Shown piece by piece: positions 1 to 3,776 of a stretch of 6,961 bases of DNA. A program made the translations under genes and the position numbers. The DNA is from Candidatus Bathyarchaeota archaeon (GTDB lineage Archaea; Thermoproteota; Bathyarchaeia; TCS64). Positions within the stretch are counted from its first letter, which is position 1. Each line of letters begins with the position of its first letter. Below the pieces are notes generated by a model. The model worked only from the letters and a program-made list of their open reading frames with translations. It made no database searches and was not told the DNA's origin. The stretch is taken from assembly GCA_014729945.1 (NCBI GenBank), contig WJJC01000131.1, positions 1 through 6,961 on the forward strand. Reading direction: 5' to 3'.

Positions 1-1
1 C

Positions 2-544
2 ACAGCAGCAGCCTTCGCATTCGTAGTACTAAACATGGGGTTCCTGACAGCAGAAAAAGCCCAGTCAGTCATCTCATCCGGTATGAGCGAGGCTAGCAGC
101 GCCCTACTTGTCGACAGCGGAGTAATCGGACAATTCAGCTCAACAGGAGGCGACCAAGCGAACATAGACCTTGAGAAACTGACTTTCTACATCAAGCTCA
201 GCCAGGGACATGAACCAGTCGACTTAGATGACAGTAAACTCGTAGCAACCTACACCAACGCCAGAACACACGCGGAACTCTACGACTCCAATGGAACCAT
301 AATGACGATCAACGGAGTCAACAGCGATGGTGACAGCCTTTGCGAGACCGGTGAAAAATTCAAGGTGGAAATAGACTTCACCGGATTGACAAATAGCACA
401 ATGGAGCCTGATGTAACCCTTGACAACGCTTACGCGCATCCATACGAGGAATTCAGAGTAGAGTTAAGACCATCCGCGGGAGCAGTCTTAACAATAGAGC
501 GCCAGTTACCAGCCGTATACACAACCATCATGGTCCTAGAATAG
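2..544 (+). CDS. Archaellin (archaeal flagellin), 3' part; 5' end outside the window
   Basis: This encodes a structural subunit of the archaellum filament, the rotating surface appendage of archaea. The reading frame is open to the left edge. The first visible residues are TAAAFAFVVLNMGFL, the hydrophobic N-terminal core helix that follows the prepilin-peptidase site in archaellins, so the Met at 35 is internal and the true start, class III signal peptide and promoter lie off-window. The end is also typical: PYEEFRVELRPSAGAVLTIERQLPA matches the conserved archaellin C-terminus, so the 3' end is intact. Between them is a beta-rich outer domain. Counting from the Met at 35, it has two N-glycosylation sequons (NGT at 86 and NST at 120), as expected for a glycosylated filament, and one Cys (103). 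A T-rich stretch follows the stop. No other archaellum gene is visible. The paralogue (B1, B2 and so on) cannot be assigned without the N-terminus and neighbours. Confidence 0.93.
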   Translation, partial: TAAAFAFVVLNMGFLTAEKAQSVISSGMSEASSALLVDSGVIGQFSSTGGDQANIDLEKLTFYIKLSQGHEPVDLDDSKLVATYTNARTHAELYDSNGTIMTINGVNSDGDSLCETGEKFKVEIDFTGLTNSTMEPDVTLDNAYAHPYEEFRVELRPSAGAVLTIERQLPAVYTTIMVLE

Positions 545-548
545 GTCC

Positions 549-573
549 ATTTATTTCCTTCCCTTTTTATTCA
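549..573 (+). terminator. T-rich terminator after archaellin
   Basis: Starting 5 bases after the archaellin stop is a pyrimidine-rich stretch with T runs (TTTATTTCC, then CCCTTTTTATTC). Archaeal transcription commonly ends at oligo-T without a hairpin, and no convincing stem is present. The call rests on position and base content only. Confidence 0.5.
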
Positions 574-720
574 ATTCAACTAGTTTACATGAACATACTC
601 CCATAATACACCATAAATGAAAAAGGATAAAAATACAATCAAATAAATCAGAGATTTCAATTTATCAGATCTTTATTTAAAAATCTAATCATATGGGTCA
701 CTCCGCCAACTTACTAATGT

Positions 721-742
721 AATTATTTAAATATTATAATAG
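721..742 (+). promoter_or_regulatory. TATA-like promoter element and possible ArsR operator of the permease operon
   Basis: AATTATTTAAATATTATAAT lies about 70-90 bases before the permease start. It contains the perfect 10-bp palindrome TATTTAAATA (724-733). A TATA box here would place transcription start near 752-757 and give a leader of about 55-60 bases carrying the ribosome site. The 12-mer TATTTAAATATT recurs twice at the start of the convergent arsR gene (2463-2482). An operator shared with the local ArsR repressor is therefore possible. The match may equally be just two A+T-rich TATA boxes. Confidence 0.5.
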
Positions 743-797
743 TTTGATATTGTTAATGTTCGCACAAACCCATCAAACAACACAATACATGAACAAC

Positions 798-804
798 AAA
801 GGAG
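798..804 (+). promoter_or_regulatory. Ribosome binding site of the permease gene
   Basis: AAAGGAG ends 7 bases before the ATG at 812 and is complementary to the pyrimidine-rich 3' end of archaeal 16S rRNA. It is the only clear Shine-Dalgarno site at a gene start in this window and fixes the permease start. It also implies a leadered transcript, unlike several neighbours. Confidence 0.75.
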
Positions 805-811
805 AACAAGA

Positions 812-1873
812 ATGAGCCTCATAAACCAGATGCTAACATCGGGAATAAACACACTAATCGAATACCTCACAGCCCATGTACTACTATGCCTAATACCAGC
901 ATTCTTTCTATCAGGAGCATTTAACGCCTTAATACCCAGTCAAACAATACTCAGATACATGGGAGACGGAGTAGGAACGACAAAGAAAGGTATCGCCTAT
1001 TTCTTCGCATCCATAAGCGGACTAGTACTAGAAGTCTGCTCATGCACCATACTTCCCCTATTCGCCGGAATATGGAAAAAAGGAGCAGGATTTGGCCCCG
1101 CCATAACATTCCTTTTCGCAGGACCAGGAATAACACTACTATCTACACCCCTAACCGTGGCAGTGCTAGGCTCAGACTTTGCGGTGATTAAACTAGCTCT
1201 GAGCATAGTAATGGCCATAGCCATAGGCATTGCAATGGAAGTTAATTTCAGAGACAGCAACGGATCACAGAAAAGAGGTGGATTACAACAAGTCGCATCC
1301 AGTACAGGCAATAGGAGGACCCATGAACCAATCCTCTTCTTCACAGCACTAACCTCCATTATGATAGCGGGAACCGCGCCAATAGAATTAACACTGAAAG
1401 CCGGCCTCGTAGCCTTTTTCTCGTTACTCACTGGATTCTTCGCTATGAGATATTATGAACGAGAAGAGATTAACGCATGGATGCGTGAGACCTTTAGATT
1501 CATGAAGCTCATTTTCCCGGTGCTCCTCATAGGGGTGTTTGTCTCAGGGATCATAAAGCCATTGATTCCACCTGAGCTAATAGCTAACATAGCGGGAAGC
1601 AATACGTTACTGGCCAACATCATCGCAGCACTTTTCGGAACCGTGGCCTACTTTCCTACTCTCATCGAGGTGCCAGTAGCTGAGATGTTTATGGAGCTGG
1701 GTATGCACCGAGGCCCATTAATGAGTTACCTCCTAGTGGACCCAGGGGTCTCACTGCAGACCCTCCTAGTCGTAAACACAATAGTTGGACCCCGGAGGAC
1801 ATTCATGTACGCAATATACATGCTTGGGTTTGGAGTAATCGCGGGCTACTTATACGGAATCTTATTGGTGTAA
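812..1873 (+). CDS. COG0701 / ArsP / SO_0444-family permease (metal or metalloid efflux)
   Basis: This is a 353-residue integral membrane protein with about ten predicted helices in two related halves (roughly residues 15-143 and 172-352) joined by a hydrophilic loop at 144-171. Half one carries the family signature EVCSCTILPLFAG (74-86), in which Cys76 and Cys78 sit in a membrane segment, followed by GAGFGPAITFLFAGPGITLL. Half two has the matching FPTLIEVPV (281-289) and GPLMSYLLVDPGVS (301-314). Relatives export arsenicals (ArsP) or Cu/Zn (SO_0444 type), and the CSC pair fits a thiophilic cargo; the actual substrate cannot be read from sequence. Length is normal for the family. The start is supported by AAAGGAG 7 bases upstream. 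The thioredoxin-like gene begins 3 bp after the stop, so the two are almost certainly co-transcribed, and the convergent ArsR repressor is the obvious regulator. Codons are strongly A/C-ending up to about 1430 and more mixed afterwards. Confidence 0.88.
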   Translation: MSLINQMLTSGINTLIEYLTAHVLLCLIPAFFLSGAFNALIPSQTILRYMGDGVGTTKKGIAYFFASISGLVLEVCSCTILPLFAGIWKKGAGFGPAITFLFAGPGITLLSTPLTVAVLGSDFAVIKLALSIVMAIAIGIAMEVNFRDSNGSQKRGGLQQVASSTGNRRTHEPILFFTALTSIMIAGTAPIELTLKAGLVAFFSLLTGFFAMRYYEREEINAWMRETFRFMKLIFPVLLIGVFVSGIIKPLIPPELIANIAGSNTLLANIIAALFGTVAYFPTLIEVPVAEMFMELGMHRGPLMSYLLVDPGVSLQTLLVVNTIVGPRRTFMYAIYMLGFGVIAGYLYGILLV

Positions 1874-1876
1874 ACA

Positions 1877-2110
1877 ATGAAGAAAATAGAGATACTTGGA
1901 TCAGGCTGCCCAAAATGCCATAAACTAGAAAAAATGGTGAAAGAAGCAGTCACAGAACACGGTATAGAGGCAGAAGTGACACATGTATACGATGTGGATA
2001 AGATCGTAGACTACGGAGTAATGCTCACCCCCGCACTGGTAGTCAACGGAGAACTCAAAGTCTCAGGAAAACTACCCAACGCTAGAGAGCTACTTGAAGC
2101 AATTAACTGA
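1877..2110 (+). CDS. Small thioredoxin-fold protein, redox-active disulfide protein 2 type
   Basis: This is a 77-residue cytoplasmic protein of the glutaredoxin/thioredoxin fold. It starts with a beta-strand (KKIEILGSG), then the active-site CPKC (Cys11-Cys14), a helix, a second strand (EAEVTHVYD), and the cis-proline region MLTPALVVNG with Pro52, ending in a short helix (ARELLEAI). Length and layout match the small archaeal family modelled as TIGR00412, including the Methanothermobacter MTH895 type. Members often sit beside COG0701 permeases and ArsR regulators. A role in reducing or handing over metal or metalloid species to the permease is inferred, not shown. The gene lies 3 bp after the permease stop, with a weak GGTG ribosome site inside the permease 3' end, which suggests translational coupling. 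It converges with arsR: the two stop codons are separated by only 2 bp. Confidence 0.88.
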   Translation: MKKIEILGSGCPKCHKLEKMVKEAVTEHGIEAEVTHVYDVDKIVDYGVMLTPALVVNGELKVSGKLPNARELLEAIN

Positions 2111-2112
2111 CT

Positions 2113-2460
2113 CTATATTCCAATTTTTTTTGTTAACTCTTCACTGATTATATCAATCATCTCAGAATCAATAGTATCCAGGAGATTGAATATATGGGGA
2201 TCTGTAACTGTGTAAAAAACCCGTGTCCCATCCCTACGGCTCTTAATCAACCCGGCATCTTCCAGTAGCTTCAGGTGACGAGATACAGTGGGTTGACTCT
2301 GCCCTATTAAAGGTATGATCTCGCATTGACAGTTTTCGCCTTCTCTGAGTATCTCAAGTATTTTTAACCTGTTTGAGTCGGCTATCGTCTTGAGTATATT
2401 AGCTTTAAAATCTAGGATTTTATCATCAGGTAGTTCTTGACTCAACGCTAAAAAATACAA
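2113..2460 (-). CDS. ArsR/SmtB-family metal(loid)-responsive repressor
   Basis: This is a cytoplasmic winged-helix DNA-binding protein of up to 115 residues, a usual size. The core runs LKTIADSNRLKILEILREGE, then the sensor-like segment NCQCEII with Cys44 and Cys46 (compare ELCVCDL in ArsR), the recognition helix SQPTVSRHLKLLEDAG (54-69) and the wing KSRRDGTRVFYTV (73-85). Only these two Cys are present, so a three-Cys As(III) site would need another ligand. In this family, metal or metalloid binding releases the repressor from DNA. Its convergent position beside the permease-thioredoxin operon makes that operon the likely target. The start is uncertain: the longest frame opens with TTG at 2460, directly against the A+T-rich promoter-like repeat and without a ribosome site. 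TTG at 2445 (residue 6) would suit a leaderless transcript from that promoter better, and either start leaves the fold intact. Confidence 0.9.
   Translation of the reverse strand: MYFLALSQELPDDKILDFKANILKTIADSNRLKILEILREGENCQCEIIPLIGQSQPTVSRHLKLLEDAGLIKSRRDGTRVFYTVTDPHIFNLLDTIDSEMIDIISEELTKKIGI
2124..2131 (+). terminator. Oligo-T terminator of the permease-thioredoxin operon
   Basis: A run of eight T on the + strand begins 14 bases after the thioredoxin-like stop codon. It lies inside the 3' end of the convergent arsR gene, where it encodes the two Lys of the C-terminal KKIGI. U8 is a strong archaeal termination signal, so the operon transcript probably overlaps the arsR message by a short antisense stretch. 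Confidence 0.6.
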
Positions 2461-2461
2461 G

Positions 2462-2484
2462 ATATTTAAATATTTAAATATTTA
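2462..2484 (-). promoter_or_regulatory. arsR promoter with 8-bp-phased A+T repeat (candidate operator)
   Basis: On the + strand this reads ATATTTAAATATTTAAATAT followed by TTA. It contains TATTTAAA twice in tandem at an 8-bp period plus a third partial unit, with nested perfect palindromes such as ATATTTAAATAT. It lies immediately upstream of the annotated TTG start, so a TATA box here would start transcription near 2440-2447, close to the alternative TTG at 2445. The 12-mer TATTTAAATATT is shared with the permease promoter, which suggests a common repressor site or merely similar TATA boxes. Confidence 0.5.
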
Positions 2485-2678
2485 TTTTGGTCTTTCTCGG
2501 GACGGTAAAACACAGTAATGCAGCATATACAAGTTAAATCATATGAAGATTAATGGTATAAAGCGTCTTGACTCCGGTTCAAAGATAACTCTAGAAAATT
2601 CACTATACGGCAAAACTAGGTGACAGAACGTCCCCTGAACCTAATACCGAGCCTGACATTGAACCCCAATTTTTCCAA

Positions 2679-2697
2679 TATGAAAACTATTTTCATA
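2679..2697. repeat. Perfect 8-bp inverted repeat, possible operator
   Basis: TATGAAAA-CTA-TTTTCATA is an exact 8-bp dyad with a 3-bp centre, the geometry of a site for a dimeric winged-helix or ribbon-helix-helix regulator. It lies about 160-180 bp before the EamA-type transporter start and 40 bp before a TATA-like stretch. As RNA it would be a weak, A/U-only stem apart from two closing pairs. Its partner protein is unknown. Confidence 0.4.
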
Positions 2698-2733
2698 AAA
2701 TATTGTACTAGACATGAATCAGCAATGAAACTG

Positions 2734-2753
2734 AAAAAATATTTAATTAAAAA
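2734..2753 (+). promoter_or_regulatory. TATA-like element, candidate promoter for the EamA-type transporter
   Basis: AAAAAATATTTAATTAAAAA is the most TATA-like stretch before the transporter gene. It predicts a start near 2770 and a leader of about 90 bases that would include the hairpin at 2826-2849. A second, weaker candidate is GTTTAAAC at 2819-2826, which would give a nearly leaderless message. The sequence does not decide between them. Confidence 0.35.
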
Positions 2754-2825
2754 CTAGTAGCATCAAGTTTACACGATTACTAGGCTACGAATCTATCACC
2801 CGCGTGAATGACCCCGATGTTTAAA

Positions 2826-2849
2826 CAGATAGACACCCCAAACTATCTG
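2826..2849 (+). promoter_or_regulatory. Hairpin directly before the transporter start codon
   Basis: CAGATAG (2826-2832) pairs perfectly with CTATCTG (2843-2849) around a 10-base loop (ACACCCCAAA). The stem ends 8 bases before the ATG at 2858, in the place where a ribosome site would normally be, and none is present. If transcription begins upstream, the hairpin would be in the leader and could modulate initiation. As DNA, it is a 7-bp dyad that could be an operator. Confidence 0.4.
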
Positions 2850-2857
2850 AGATCACC

Positions 2858-3751
2858 ATGTCAAACAAAGGAAGACTATTACCAACCTATGTCTGCATCG
2901 CAGCAGCCACTATCGGTTTCAGTCTAAACGGTGTCTTCGGTGGATTACTGGATTTCTCGTCAGGTGTCATCTCATGGGGGCGAGGTGTTTCCGCAAGTAT
3001 AGGGCTTTTCCTGTTTCTACGGGTCATAGGGGAGGATCTGTTTGTATTCCATAATAGGGAGGATGTGGCTAAGATGGTGCTTCTCGGTTTGTTCATGAGT
3101 GGTAACTGGTATCTGTTCTATGTTGCCATCAAAGCGTCCTCTGTTGCGATCGCCGTGGTTAGTCTTTTCACGTATCCTTTTATCACCTCGATTCTGGAGC
3201 CGTTTTTCTTTGATGAACAGTTTAGAGTTATTGATCTCGTGGGCGCGATGTTTGTGCTGGTGGGTATCTGGTTGATATCCCCGGGGTTCAGTCTTAGTAG
3301 TTCCAGCACTTGGGGTATACTTTGGGGGATGTTATCGGGGCTCTGTTTTTCATTGAGAAACCTGTTGAGCAGGAATCTTCTACAGGGATACAGTAGTAGC
3401 GAGATGTCCCTGTATCAGTTCATGGTGGCCGGTGTCGTCTTCTCTCCTTTTCTCTTGTTTAACTCGACACCATTCACAGTTAGAAATGCAGGTATTTTAT
3501 TTGTCTTTGGAGCAGTCATAACAACCCTTTCATTCGTCTTATTCACGTGGAGTCTGAGGAGAATCACCGCAAGCCTTGCAAGTATATTATTATCCACACA
3601 ACCTGTTGTCACCGTGGCCCTGAACTACCTTATCGTGGGAGAGGCTCCAACAGAGAGAACGATCTTAGGGGGAGCCATCATCAGTGTCTCTGTGATACTG
3701 GTCTCAGTTATTCACTATCTTAATTCTCGTAGCGTGAAGAAGACGCCATAG
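2858..3751 (+). CDS. DMT-superfamily (EamA-type) transporter
   Basis: This is a 297-residue membrane protein with ten predicted helices made of two EamA repeats (about residues 9-141 and 152-287), the normal size and layout of drug/metabolite transporters. Family features include the arginine-containing WGRGVSASIGLFLFLR segment after helix 1, NWYLFYVAIKASSVAIAVVSLFTYPFIT at helices 3-4, and FDEQFRVIDLVGAMFVLVGIWLI. The second repeat shows the matching SLRRITASLASILLSTQPVVT and GEAPTERTILGGAIISVSVILV. Substrates in this superfamily range from amino acids to nucleotide sugars and drugs, and nothing here identifies the cargo. The ATG at 2858 fits the family start; it has no clear ribosome site. 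The gene stands alone and converges with the beta-helix gene 25 bp downstream. Wobble positions are G/T-rich up to about 3475 and shift toward A/C afterwards. Confidence 0.88.
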   Translation: MSNKGRLLPTYVCIAAATIGFSLNGVFGGLLDFSSGVISWGRGVSASIGLFLFLRVIGEDLFVFHNREDVAKMVLLGLFMSGNWYLFYVAIKASSVAIAVVSLFTYPFITSILEPFFFDEQFRVIDLVGAMFVLVGIWLISPGFSLSSSSTWGILWGMLSGLCFSLRNLLSRNLLQGYSSSEMSLYQFMVAGVVFSPFLLFNSTPFTVRNAGILFVFGAVITTLSFVLFTWSLRRITASLASILLSTQPVVTVALNYLIVGEAPTERTILGGAIISVSVILVSVIHYLNSRSVKKTP

Positions 3752-3776
3752 GTTTTCTATTGTGATGGGAAAGGGT

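Larger units (their letters stand above)
2485..2857 (+). other. Long intergenic region between arsR and the transporter gene
   Basis: No convincing gene is visible in this stretch. About 2550-2670 is less A+T-rich than its surroundings; the part from 2670 to 2755 is very A+T-rich. It contains two small ORFs. One is ATG at 2543 to TGA at 2623 (26 residues, MKINGIKRLDSGSKITLENS then LYGKTR). The other is GTG at 2620 to TAG at 2757 (45 residues). They overlap as GTGA, and neither has a ribosome site. It also holds an imperfect hairpin at 2617-2643, an inverted repeat at 2679-2697, a TATA-like stretch at 2734-2753 and a hairpin at 2826-2849. It could be a decayed gene, a small RNA, or only a long regulatory spacer. 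A tRNA was looked for and not found. Confidence 0.4.

Noticed and set aside
667..686. Imperfect 20-bp dyad (AGATCTTTATTTAAAAATCT)
   Set aside because: Two of ten pairs, including the centre, mismatch, and the content is nearly all A and T, so it is not distinguishable from background.
586..795. Ten-base direct repeat TACATGAACA at 586-595 and 786-795, bracketing the archaellin-permease spacer
   Set aside because: It is a single pair of short A+T-rich words without further structure or a mobile-element gene; chance is sufficient, and an attachment site is not supported.
997..1431. 144-codon open frame on the minus strand opposite the permease gene
   Set aside because: It lies fully inside the well-supported permease coding region, has no recognisable motif or ribosome site, and is explained by the permease's codon bias.
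2560..2600. tRNA-like T-arm motif (CCGGTTCAAA)
   Set aside because: The flanking bases do not form the T stem, and no acceptor, D or anticodon arm can be drawn nearby.
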